A stretch of DNA of 64,000 nucleotides, from NCBI RefSeq assembly GCF_001610895.1, contig NZ_CP011273.1, positions 5,146,001 through 5,210,000 of the forward strand, read 5' to 3'. Below the pieces are notes generated by a model. It was given only the letters and a program-made list of their open reading frames with translations, was not told where the DNA came from and ran no database searches. Within the stretch, counting starts at the first letter, position 1. Every line of letters begins with the position of its first letter. The translations under genes were made by a program, and so were the position numbers. Origin of the DNA: Planctomyces sp. SH-PL62 (lineage in GTDB: Bacteria; Planctomycetota; Planctomycetia; Isosphaerales; Isosphaeraceae). Positions 55,877-64,000 of this stretch are shown one piece after another.

Positions 55877-57472
55877 ATGTCGCCGAATACGTTGTCGCGC
55901 GGAGAAAATCTGGATCGCGTCCGCGCCGGGGGGATCTGGGACGTCGTCATCATCGGCGGGGGCGCGACCGGGCTGGGGGCCGCGGTCGATGCGGCCTCGC
56001 GAGGCTACCGGACGCTCTTGCTGGAGGCGGTCGACTTCGCCCACGGCACGTCGAGCCGGAGCACGAAGCTGGTCCACGGCGGGGTCCGCTATCTCGCCCA
56101 GGGGAACGTCCCGCTGGTCCGCGAGGCGCTCCGTGAACGCGGCCTCCTCGCGCGCAACGCCCCGCACGTGGTGCATTCCCGCGACTTCATCGTGCCCGCG
56201 TACCGCTACTGGCAACTGCCGTTTTATGGGATCGGGCTCTGGCTGTACGACCGGCTGGCGGGCCGCCTCAGCCTGGGCCGGTCGAGATGGCTCTCACGCG
56301 CGGAGGTCCTGCGGCGGACGCCGACGATCCGCGAGTCCGGCCTTCGCGGCGGCATCCTCTACACCGACGGCCAGTTCGACGACGCCCGGCTGGCGATCTC
56401 GCTGGCCAGGACGGCGGCCGACCTGGGGGCCTCGATCCTCAATCATTTCGCGGTGGTCGGGCTCGTCAAGGAGATGGGCCGGATCGTCGGCGTGCGGGCG
56501 AAGGACGAGGAGACGGGCGAGACCTTCGAGATCCGCGCGCGGTCGGTCGTCAACGCCACGGGGGTCTACGTCGACGCGGTGCGGCGGCTCGACCAGCCCG
56601 ACGCCTCGGCCCTGCTGGCCCCGAGCCAGGGGGCGCACATCGTGCTGGACCGGTCGTTCCTGCCGGGCGATGCGGCGGTGATGATCCCCAAGACCGACGA
56701 CGGCCGGGTCCTGTTCGCGATCCCCTGGCACGACCGCACGCTCATCGGGACGACCGACGTCCCGCTGTCGGCCACGCCCCGCGAGCCCCGGCCGCTGGCC
56801 GAGGAGCTGGAGTTCCTGATGGAGCACGCCGGGCGGTATCTGAGCAAGACGCCCCGTCGCGAGGACGTGCGGAGCCAGTTCGCCGGCCTCCGGCCGCTGA
56901 TCAACGCCGAGGCGGGGCGCGGCGGCCAGACCAAGAAGCTCTCGCGCGAGCACGCCGTCGTCGTCTCGGACTCGGGCCTGATCACGATCACGGGAGGGAA
57001 ATGGACCACCTACCGGGTCATGGGCCGCGACGTCGTGGACCACGCGGCCGAGGTCGGCGGCCTGCCGCGCAAGCCCAGCAAGACCGAGTCCCTCCATCTC
57101 CACGGCTGGACCGAACACCCCGCCGCGAAGGAGGAAACCCTGGCGCTCTACGGCTCCGAGGCGGCCGACATCCGGGCGATCGTCGACGCATCGCCCGAAG
57201 CCGGTCGGAAGCTGCACGAACGGCTCCCCTACCTCGAAGCCGAGGTCGTCTGGGGAGTCCGCCACGAGGCCGCGAGGACGATCGAGGACGTCCTGTCCCG
57301 GCGCACCCGCGCCCTGTTCCTGGACGCCCGCGCCTGCATCGAAGCCGCCCCCCGGGTCGCCGCGATCATGGCCGAGGAGCTGGGCGAGGACGAGGCCTGG
57401 CGCGATCGCGAGGTCTCGCGGTTCCTCGCCCTGGCCGCCACCTACCTCCCGGCGTCCGGCGAGGGATCGTGA
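55877..57472 (+). CDS. glpD: glycerol-3-phosphate dehydrogenase (FAD-dependent, aerobic type)
   Basis: A 531-aa flavoenzyme oxidising glycerol 3-phosphate to dihydroxyacetone phosphate at the inner membrane and feeding electrons to quinone. FAD-binding WDVVIIGGGATGLGAAVDAA, then DFAHGTSSRSTKLVHGGVRY, GILYTDGQFDDARLAISLAR, VVNATGVYVDAVRRL and ITITGGKWTTYRVMGRDVVD are all characteristic. The C-terminal helical domain has VVWGVRHEAARTIEDVLSRR. ATG 55877 gives a normal N-terminus; the frame is open to 55634. No glpK or glpF neighbour is present. Confidence 0.94.
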   Translation: MSPNTLSRGENLDRVRAGGIWDVVIIGGGATGLGAAVDAASRGYRTLLLEAVDFAHGTSSRSTKLVHGGVRYLAQGNVPLVREALRERGLLARNAPHVVHSRDFIVPAYRYWQLPFYGIGLWLYDRLAGRLSLGRSRWLSRAEVLRRTPTIRESGLRGGILYTDGQFDDARLAISLARTAADLGASILNHFAVVGLVKEMGRIVGVRAKDEETGETFEIRARSVVNATGVYVDAVRRLDQPDASALLAPSQGAHIVLDRSFLPGDAAVMIPKTDDGRVLFAIPWHDRTLIGTTDVPLSATPREPRPLAEELEFLMEHAGRYLSKTPRREDVRSQFAGLRPLINAEAGRGGQTKKLSREHAVVVSDSGLITITGGKWTTYRVMGRDVVDHAAEVGGLPRKPSKTESLHLHGWTEHPAAKEETLALYGSEAADIRAIVDASPEAGRKLHERLPYLEAEVVWGVRHEAARTIEDVLSRRTRALFLDARACIEAAPRVAAIMAEELGEDEAWRDREVSRFLALAATYLPASGEGS

Positions 57473-57513
57473 CCGGACGAGCGGCGGGGCCGAGATCGAC
57501 CCCCGATCGCGGC

Positions 57514-57879
57514 TCAGCGCCAGAAGCAGTCCATGGGGTCCTTGGCGATGTATTCGAGGGCGTCGTCGAGGGTCAGGACGACGTCGCCGAAGTCGCCGAC
57601 CGACCGCCAGCGCTCGTTGAAGACGTTCCAGTAGAGGACCGCGAACCGGCCGTCGGCCTGGGGCCGAAGCCGAGCGAGCGGCTCGCCGCAGTCCTCGCGG
57701 AAGAGCGTGTAGCCGTGGCGGTCCTTCCGGACCCCCACGCCGCCTCCCATCATCCCGTCATAGGCCGCGATCCGATTTTGCACGAAATCGAGGATGACCG
57801 GGCGCGGAGCCGCGACGGCGCCCCCCTGACCCTTCCCGCTCCCGGAGGACTTCCGACCGCCCGACTTGCTGGATTTCAT
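57514..57879 (-). CDS. small conserved-looking protein of unknown function
   Basis: A 121-aa protein. The first 22 residues are a Lys/Ser/Gly-rich flexible tail. The rest is a compact alpha-beta unit: VILDFVQNRIAAYDGMMGGG, VRKDRHGYTLFREDCGEPLA, RFAVLYWNVFNERWRSVGDF and the closing LTLDDALEYIAKDPMDCFW. I do not recognise the domain; it has no signal peptide or membrane segment, so it is probably cytoplasmic. It converges on glpD, 41 bp between stops. Confidence 0.65.
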   Translation of the reverse strand: MKSSKSGGRKSSGSGKGQGGAVAAPRPVILDFVQNRIAAYDGMMGGGVGVRKDRHGYTLFREDCGEPLARLRPQADGRFAVLYWNVFNERWRSVGDFGDVVLTLDDALEYIAKDPMDCFWR

Positions 57880-58217
57880 GTCCGAGATCCGGTGAGAACC
57901 GGCCCCCTCACTGCGAAGTGATCCGCGCGTCCCGCCCCGGCGTTCGATTCCCTAGAATCATCCCGACCGCCCCAGCTCGAACGCAAGGATAATCCGCCGC
58001 ACCCAAGCGACATTTGTTCAGATTATCCGCGAGGATCCCGGCCGAGGGAACCCCCGATCGAGGCCGTCACGCGGAATGGGCTTGCCACCGGCGCCCTTCC
58101 GGCGGACCTTAGAGGATGTCAGCTTGGCCCCCCCAACCCGTCCGGGTCCGGGAATCGGAGCCAATCCACCCTTCCAGGAGACGCCGCCCGGACCGATCCG
58201 GGCGTTGCGAAAGACCA
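57880..58217. other. spacer between divergent small-protein and DinB genes
   Basis: No gene seen. GGATAATC at 57987-57994 and GATTATCC at 58021-58028 form an 8-bp inverted repeat with a 26-base loop, in an AT-richer patch. It could be an operator for either gene, but I have no further support. Confidence 0.35.
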
Positions 58218-58715
58218 ATGTCCGACCAGACGCTACTGACCCTGTGGGACGACGTCCGCACCAAGACTCTCGACGTGCTCAAGGGCCTGGACGACGTACA
58301 CGCAAGATGGGCGCCGCCGAACCTTCAGAACTCCTGCCTGTGGCACGCCGGCCACAACTTCGTGGTGGCCGAATTCCTGGCCTCGCGGGCCCTGGGAGTC
58401 CCGGCGCAGCTCCCCGAGAACTGGCTCAAGATGTTCAGCTGGGAGAGCAACCCGGCGCATATCCGCACCGAGGAATGGCCGCCGCTGGCGGTGGTGACGA
58501 CGGCCCTGTCGGAGCAGCACCGACGGCTCCGCGAGGTCTTCGCCGGCCTGACGCCGGACCAGCTCGACGCCGCCGACCCGGGCAAGCCCGAGCGCTCGGC
58601 CCGCCGCACGATCCTGATCGCCATGCAGGATGAGGCCCGCCACATCGGCGAGGTCATGCTGCTCCGCAAGATGATGACCAAGACGTTCGTCGTCGCCGGG
58701 ACGTCGTTCGCCTGA
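58218..58715 (+). CDS. DinB-family protein
   Basis: A 165-aa four-helix-bundle protein of the DinB/YfiT type. The metal-binding histidines expected in the family are visible in LWHAGHNFVVAEFLASR and DEARHIGEVMLLRKM. The first helix is LLTLWDDVRTKTLDVLKGLD. Such proteins often act as thiol-dependent transferases (bacillithiol or mycothiol) or damage-inducible proteins; no thiol pathway gene is nearby, so the role is open. ATG 58218 removes an Arg/Pro-rich upstream extension that does not match the fold. It converges on the SGNH-like gene with 19 bp between stops. Confidence 0.82.
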   Translation: MSDQTLLTLWDDVRTKTLDVLKGLDDVHARWAPPNLQNSCLWHAGHNFVVAEFLASRALGVPAQLPENWLKMFSWESNPAHIRTEEWPPLAVVTTALSEQHRRLREVFAGLTPDQLDAADPGKPERSARRTILIAMQDEARHIGEVMLLRKMMTKTFVVAGTSFA

Positions 58716-58734
58716 TCCGCGATCGCGATCGAAA

Positions 58735-60111
58735 TCAGCGCCTCGCGGGCGCGACGACCGGATCGCCCGCGAGACGGCCGAGGCGACGCTCCAGCACGGG
58801 GGCGATCGCCTCGGCCGCGATGCGATGCCCTTCCTCCGACCAGTGGGTGTCGTCGGGGAGATAGGCCAGCCCGCCCGACGCGGCCGACGCGCGGAACGGC
58901 CCGGTGAGGTCCACGAAGCCGACGTCCGGCGCGATCTCCTCGACCGCCCGCCGAAGGTCGTCCGGCAGGTCGTCGGACGGCCAATCGTTGCAGGGGGAGT
59001 CGGCCGCGAACCGGCAGAAGTCGCGGTAGACCCGCAGCTTGGCGGGCACGAACGCGACGACCAAATCGACGCCGTTCTCGCGGCAGAGCGCGTACGCGTC
59101 GGCCAGGATGGCCTGCACCCGCTTCAACTCGGGCGAGTCCCCGCGCGGGAAATCCGGTCCCCCGGACCCATGCTGAATGCCCGTGCCGAAGTAGAGCGGG
59201 ATTTCGCGACCGTCGCGGTCGTGGAACAGCCCCGTGTACGCCTCGGCGGGCCGGGTCGGATCGGGACGGATCCAGTTCCTGATGAGGAACCCGAGGCCGT
59301 TGCGGGCGAAGCTCCGGCCGTAGGCCCCCTCGGCCCGGCGGCTGTCGAGGATGTAGCGCAGGTTCTTCTGGTTCGCGTCGTACTCGTGAAGATCCTGGAG
59401 GTCGTTCCCCTCGTAGAAGGCCCAGACGCAGGCGGACGGCCGATAGCCCACCCCGAAGCGTCTGAGGACGTTCCACTCCTGCTGCGGGCCGTAGCCGGTG
59501 CGTCCCAGGTTGACGACGCCCCGGCCGAGGAGCCCCGCCAGCCGGGTCGTCACCAGGTCGTCGGCCTCGACATGGAGCCCTTCGATGAACGAATCGCCGA
59601 CGACCACGACGTCGGAGCGGTCGGCGTCGGTCGGGTTTCGGAAGCCGTTGGCGTCGGTGATCAGCTCGCAGTTGTACCGCCGCCAGGGCTTCGCGCCGCG
59701 AAGTCCGTACAATTCGGCGCCGTCGTAGCGGAACCGAGTCCGCTGGTGGGGCTCGCGGACGTAGATCAGGTCCGCATCGGGCTGGTTCCCCGAACGCCGC
59801 CAGGGGGGCGTCGGCGCCGTGAAGACGACGCGATAATCGATCAGTCGCAACAGCGCCGGGAGTTCCAGCGCGCCGAGCGCGAGCCCGAGCGTCGCCGTGC
59901 AGAGCGCGAATCGCCCCAGCGTCCCGGCGGGGCCGTGCGTCGAGAAGACGAAGAACGGCCCCCAGGCCGCGAGGTAGGCCAGGCCCAGGAGGCCGACGAG
60001 ATGCTCGGGATTGGTATCGAACGCGGTGGCGCCGAAACGAAGGGCCAGCACGACTGACGCCGCCCAGGCCGCGAAAACCAGCATCCGCAAGGCGCGTTTC
60101 CGTCGCTCCAT
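58735..60111 (-). CDS. membrane-anchored SGNH-hydrolase-like protein
   Basis: A 458-aa protein with N-terminal membrane helices (LVFAAWAASVVLALRFGATA, HLVGLLGLAYLAAWGPFFVF, FALCTATLGLALGALELPAL) and a C-terminal SGNH/GDSL-type domain. Block I is SDVVVVGDSFIEGLHVEADD with the likely nucleophile serine near residue 173; a GRTGYGPQQEW glycine block and an EGNDLQDLHEYDAN segment follow; the terminal D-x-x-H pair is LPDDTHWSEEGHRIA (about residues 418-430). Proteins of this shape occur as acyl-esterases or O-acetyl-transfer partners in polysaccharide modification. Substrate is unknown. Confidence 0.8.
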   Translation of the reverse strand: MERRKRALRMLVFAAWAASVVLALRFGATAFDTNPEHLVGLLGLAYLAAWGPFFVFSTHGPAGTLGRFALCTATLGLALGALELPALLRLIDYRVVFTAPTPPWRRSGNQPDADLIYVREPHQRTRFRYDGAELYGLRGAKPWRRYNCELITDANGFRNPTDADRSDVVVVGDSFIEGLHVEADDLVTTRLAGLLGRGVVNLGRTGYGPQQEWNVLRRFGVGYRPSACVWAFYEGNDLQDLHEYDANQKNLRYILDSRRAEGAYGRSFARNGLGFLIRNWIRPDPTRPAEAYTGLFHDRDGREIPLYFGTGIQHGSGGPDFPRGDSPELKRVQAILADAYALCRENGVDLVVAFVPAKLRVYRDFCRFAADSPCNDWPSDDLPDDLRRAVEEIAPDVGFVDLTGPFRASAASGGLAYLPDDTHWSEEGHRIAAEAIAPVLERRLGRLAGDPVVAPARR

Positions 60112-60290
60112 CGCCCGCTCGCCCCCCCTCCCCGCAGCCTGCCCACCCGGGACCCTCCCGGCGGGAGTCGGATTAGGGGCGCGATGCGGATTCCTGTCAA
60201 CGGCGGACCGCGTACGCGTAGGTGCACAAAATCCACGAATCGCCCGGATCTTGTTTGGCTCACCCTTTGACGGAGGGTAATCTAGACCTC

Positions 60291-61703
60291 ATGGTAAACT
60301 ATTCGAGAAACCATGTTGGATCCCGACCCTCTCCGCCCCCGCCGCTTGCCGGAGACGGTCGACGAAACAACCGCCGGGGAACGGCCCCTGGGGCCCTCAC
60401 GCGCCGGATGCTGGCGCGAGGATGCGTGGCGGTCGCCCTGGCGGCCTGCTGCGTCGTCGCCAGGGCCGACCTGCCGTACGAGCGCGAGCCGATCAATTAC
60501 ATGTCGGCCGAGGCCCAGGACCCCGTCGCCGGGCTGCAGAAGCTCGTCGAGTCCAAGAAGCTCGTGCTGGAGAAAGAGGGACCGCAGGGGTATCTGCGAG
60601 CCGTCCTCCAGGCGCTGGACATCCCGGTCTCCTCTCAGGTCCTCGTCTTCTCGAAGACGAGTTTCCAGAGTTCTCGGATCTCTCCGCAGACGCCCCGGGC
60701 CTTGTATTTCAACGACGAGGTCTACATCGGGTACGTCAAGGGGGGGGAATCGATCGAGTTCTCGGCCGTGGACCCCGAGCTGGGGGCGGTCTTCTACCTG
60801 CTCGACCAGACGGCGGACGAGACGCCCGAGATCGAGCGACGGACGCACGACTGCCTCCAGTGCCACGTCTCCGGGAAGACGCAGGACGTCCCCGGCCACC
60901 TCGTCCGGTCGATCCCGACCGAGCCCTCCGGCCGCCCCGTCTTCAGCGCGGGGAGCTACATCAGCACCCATGAGAGCCCCCTGAAGGAACGCTGGGGGGG
61001 CTGGTACGTCACGGGGACGACGGGTTCCCAGCCGCACATGGGGAACATCCTCACGAGGCTGGAGGACGGAACCCTGGCGCCCGACGCTCGGGCCGAAGCC
61101 AGCCTGATGGACGTCTCGAAGCGGCTGAACGTCAGGCCGTACCTCTCGTCCCACAGCGACGTCGTCGCGCTCCTGGTGCTGGAGCATCAGGTCAAGATGC
61201 AGAACCTGATCGCCGTGGCGAACTACCAGGCGAAGCTGGCGATGCAGTACGCCAAGGAGATCAACAAGGCGTTCGGCGAGCCCGAGGACGCCCTCTCCGA
61301 GAGCACCGCCCGGCGCTTCGAGAGCCCGGCCGAGCATCTCGTGAAGTACATGCTGTTCGTCGAGGAGACCGAGCTCACCGATCGGGTCGAGGGCTCGTCC
61401 CCGTTCGCCGCCGAGTTCGCCGCGCGGGGGCCTCGCGACCCGCAGGGCCGATCGCTCCGCGACTTCGACCTGTCGACCCGCCTGTTCAAGTATCCGTGCA
61501 GCTACTTGATCTACTCCAAGGCGTTCGACGCCCTCCCCGCCCCCGTCAAGGAGCGGACGTACCGTCGGCTCTGGGAAGTCCTCAGCGGTCAGGATCGGTC
61601 GCCGGCCTATGCCCGTCGCACCCCCGAGGAACGCAAGGCGATCCTCGAAATCCTGCTCGCCACGAAGCCCGACCTGCCGGAATACTGGCGGACGACTCCC
61701 TGA
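60291..61703 (+). CDS. exported single-haem c-type protein of unknown function
   Basis: A 470-aa protein with a hydrophobic export segment (MLARGCVAVALAACCVVARA) that begins 39 residues after ATG 60291. ATG 60408, directly before that segment, is an equally likely start. The mature chain carries one CxxCH haem site, THDCLQCHVSGKT (first Cys about residue 188 from 60291), with SQPHMGNILTRLEDG later as a possible distal-ligand region. The C-terminal half is helical (HQVKMQNLIAVANYQAKLAM) and ends LATKPDLPEYWRTTP. It resembles planctomycete haem proteins annotated only as hypothetical. It precedes another haem protein gene by 123 bp. Confidence 0.75.
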   Translation: MVNYSRNHVGSRPSPPPPLAGDGRRNNRRGTAPGALTRRMLARGCVAVALAACCVVARADLPYEREPINYMSAEAQDPVAGLQKLVESKKLVLEKEGPQGYLRAVLQALDIPVSSQVLVFSKTSFQSSRISPQTPRALYFNDEVYIGYVKGGESIEFSAVDPELGAVFYLLDQTADETPEIERRTHDCLQCHVSGKTQDVPGHLVRSIPTEPSGRPVFSAGSYISTHESPLKERWGGWYVTGTTGSQPHMGNILTRLEDGTLAPDARAEASLMDVSKRLNVRPYLSSHSDVVALLVLEHQVKMQNLIAVANYQAKLAMQYAKEINKAFGEPEDALSESTARRFESPAEHLVKYMLFVEETELTDRVEGSSPFAAEFAARGPRDPQGRSLRDFDLSTRLFKYPCSYLIYSKAFDALPAPVKERTYRRLWEVLSGQDRSPAYARRTPEERKAILEILLATKPDLPEYWRTTP

Positions 61704-61826
61704 TTCGGGGCCGCCCCCCACCGGTTGCCCCGATGGCGGCCGGGCGATACCCTGGGGATGTGGAGGCGCGCCGTCGCCCTTCGCCGAACATCCCCCGGCC
61801 CCCGCCCGGTCACCAAGGGTTTACAC

Positions 61827-64000
61827 ATGCCGAAGCCGCCTTCGCCCCGCCCCCGCTCGCGGACGATCGCCCGGGCCTTTCTCCTCGCCCTCCTCGGCCT
61901 CTTCGGCGCCGACGTGGTCCGGGTGCAGGCGCAACAGCCCGAAGCCCAGGACTCGCCCGAAGCGGGCACGCCGAAGGACGCGAAGGCCGCCGGGATCTTC
62001 GCCCGCGACAACCTGACGGCCTGGTGCATCGTCCCCTTCGATTCCAAGAATCGCACCCCCGAGGAGCGGGCGGCGATGCTGGAACGTCTGGGCTTCACGC
62101 ACTTCGCCTACGACTGGCGGGCCGAGCACGTCCCGACGTTCGACCAGGAGGTCGAGGCCCTCAAGCGGCACGGCGTCGCGCTCGACGCGTTCTGGTGCCC
62201 CGGCGAGCTGAACGACGACTCCAGGCGCATCCTGGACCTGCTCAAGCGGCACGGCCTCAAGTCTCAGCTCTGGATTCTGACGGATCTCGGGGCCGACCCG
62301 GCTGAGGGAGCCGAGCAGGAGCGTCGCGTGGCCGAAGGGGTCGCGCGGATCAAGCCGCTGGCCCAGGCCGCCGCCGAGATCGGCTGCACCGTGGCCCTCT
62401 ACAACCACGGCGGCTGGTTCGGCGAGCCTGAGAACCAGATCGCGATCATCGAGCGGCTGAAGCAGGACGGGGTCGCGAACGTCGGCCTCGTCTACAACCT
62501 GCACCACGGGCACCCGCACGTCGACCGCCTGAAGCCGCTGTTGCAGACGATGATGCCGTATCTCCTGGCCCTGAACATCAACGGCATGGACCCCGGCGGC
62601 GACGGAGGGGCCCGCAAGATCCTGCCGCTGGGCCAGGGCGGGCTCGACCTGGAGATCCTCCGCACGATCCGGGAGAGCGGCTACACGGGCCTGATCGGCA
62701 TCCTCGGCCACACGCAGGACGACGCCGAGGAGCGGCTCCGCGACAACCTCGACGGCCTGGATTGGCTCGTCCCCCAGCTCGACGGCGCGGCGCCCGGCCC
62801 CAGACCCACCCCGCGCACGCCGGTCCCCCCCTGCCCGCCCCGGCCGCCGCGGCCGGGCTCTCGCCGGCGGAGGCGCAGGAAGTCGCGACCGTGCTGGAAG
62901 CCGCAAGACGCGAGGGCGACCCCACTCGGGGCGCGTCGGCGTTTACCGACGTCCGCTTCACCTGCTTCTCCTGCCACAAGGTGGGCGAGGTGGGTGGAGG
63001 GATCGGTCCCGAGCTGACCACGTTGACCCGGACGACGACGCCCGAGGAGATCATCGCCTCGGTGCTCTGGCCCCGGCGCACGGTCAAGGAGGGCTACGAG
63101 GCGTTCGCCTTCGCCCTCGACGACGGCCGGTTCGTCCAGGGTTACAAGGCGGCGGAGACCCCGGCCGAGGTCCAGGTCCGCGACGCGGCCTCCGGCGAAG
63201 TCGTCCCGATCGCGAAAGACTCGATCGAGGAGGTCAAGCCCCTGGGCACCCTGATGCCCGAGGGCCTGGCCTCCTCGATGTCCCCTCGCGAGCGGAGCGA
63301 CCTTGTCAGCTTCCTGTTGACCCTGGGGGCCGAGGGGGTGATGACCCCCTCGCTGACCCCGCCGGCGCACGCCCACGCCCCGGCCGAGTTCGCGTACGAC
63401 CAGAAGCCCCTCCGCCCCGAGTTCTACACCAGCGCCGACGACCATGTGAACCGGAACCGGGTCTTCGACTTCTACGCCAAGGAGGCGGACCACTTCCGCA
63501 AGCAGGCGAATCCGCCGTCGCTGCTGCCGATGTACCCCGGCCTCGACGGCGGCAAGTCGGGCCACTGGGGCAACCAGAACGAGTCCACCTGGGCCGACGG
63601 CCGCTGGAATGAGAGCGACCTGGGCTCGGTCCTGGCGGGCGTCTTCCGGGCCGAGGGCCTCACCATCCCCAAGGCCGTCTGCCTGCGGCTGGGCGAGAAC
63701 GGCGAGCTCTCCGCCTGCTTCAACCCCCAGACGCTGACCTATGAGGCGCTCTGGACCGGCGGCTTCGTCCGCTTCTCCAGCGTCCGCCACGGCTTCATGG
63801 AGGGCCTGATCCAGGACGGCCAGCCCCTGCCACGGCCCGAAGCCGCCGCGCCCGGCGGGCCGTTCGTCTACAAGGGATACTACCGACACGGCAAGCGCGT
63901 GATCTTCTCGTACACGATCGACGGCGAGGACTGGCTCGACGCCCCCTGGGTGGACGAGTCCGGCCGGTTCGTGCGGGAGGCCGGCCCGGCCGCCTCGCAC
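61827..64000 (+). CDS. exported TIM-barrel (sugar isomerase-like) protein joined to cytochrome c / DUF6797-like region, frame broken, 3' end outside
   Basis: After a signal peptide (RSRTIARAFLLALLGLFGAD), residues to about 330 form a xylose-isomerase-like TIM barrel: DNLTAWCIVPFDSKNRTPEE, RLGFTHFAYDWRAEHVPTFD, WFGEPENQIAIIERLKQDG and GLVYNLHHGHPHVDRLKPLL. A Pro-rich linker then meets seven C at 62825-62831, where sense passes to the -1 frame. One extra C would join the halves. The second frame has a haem site TCFSCHKVGEVGGG (62963-62977), a cytochrome-like region with GTLMPEGLASSMSPRERSDL, then MYPGLDGGKSGHWGNQNES as in DUF6797 proteins, open to the window edge. Probably a periplasmic sugar-oxidation protein. 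Confidence 0.78.

Noticed and set aside
57987-58028. 8-bp inverted repeat GGATAATC/GATTATCC as a regulatory hairpin
   Set aside because: The arm is short, the loop is 26 bases, and there is no link to a promoter that I can see.

Overview
The window reads as a chromosomal segment of a high-GC planctomycete, most likely of the Isosphaeraceae. The support is the gene content rather than a marker gene: an LpxC-FabZ fusion with LpxA, a PEP-CTERM protein, a surface protein with an N-terminal LEPR-XLL-like box, a 16-residue-repeat 'YTV' envelope protein, a CRTAC1 lipoprotein with FG-GAP and ASPIC parts, exported ThuA and Tat-exported Gfo/Idh/MocA proteins, and secreted proteins with single CxxCH haem sites. 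No prophage, insertion sequence, CRISPR array or replication origin was seen.

Layout. 1-3015 is a lipid A cluster (3' part of lpxC-fabZ, lpxA, a GnnA-like oxidoreductase). 3256-12129 holds a small basic protein, a large membrane/TPR protein, an XRE regulator with its own promoter and palindrome, two surface or exported proteins and a BON protein. 12387-17578 has holA divergent from a TetR regulator, followed by an ABC permease, ATPase and HlyD-type adaptor; the regulator's leader carries four TTGA boxes at a 13-nt period. 17592-23962 is a minus-strand run of exported proteins (unknown, M13 peptidase, ThuA, Gfo/Idh/MocA, SUMF1), followed by apbE and mscL, which overlap at their 3' ends. 25783-33519 has gltA divergent from argB-argD-argF-rph, then a secreted protein and rdgB. 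33756-36044 is the repeat protein, with argJ divergent. 37735-45787 has the CRTAC1 lipoprotein, a 746-aa secreted protein, threonine aldolase and a UbiD-family decarboxylase.

45806-46160 carries two copies of a hairpin-bearing repeat of about 190 bp. Then comes the translation cluster rpsB-tsf-pyrH-frr with its own promoter, a tRNA-Val, cysNC and cysD on the minus strand, and a second identical tRNA-Val. 54047-64000 holds a secreted protein, glpD, a small unknown, a DinB protein, an SGNH-like membrane protein, a c-type haem protein, and a TIM-barrel protein joined to a cytochrome/DUF6797-like part that runs off the window.

Three genes (the HlyD-type adaptor, rpsB, and the last gene) are each broken by one apparent missing base. 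All three breaks are of the -1 kind, all lie at or beside C-runs, and all fall in linkers. Homopolymer undercount in the assembly is the simplest explanation, but each break would matter biologically if real. Function calls rest on motif recognition by eye, and promoters and terminators were read manually.
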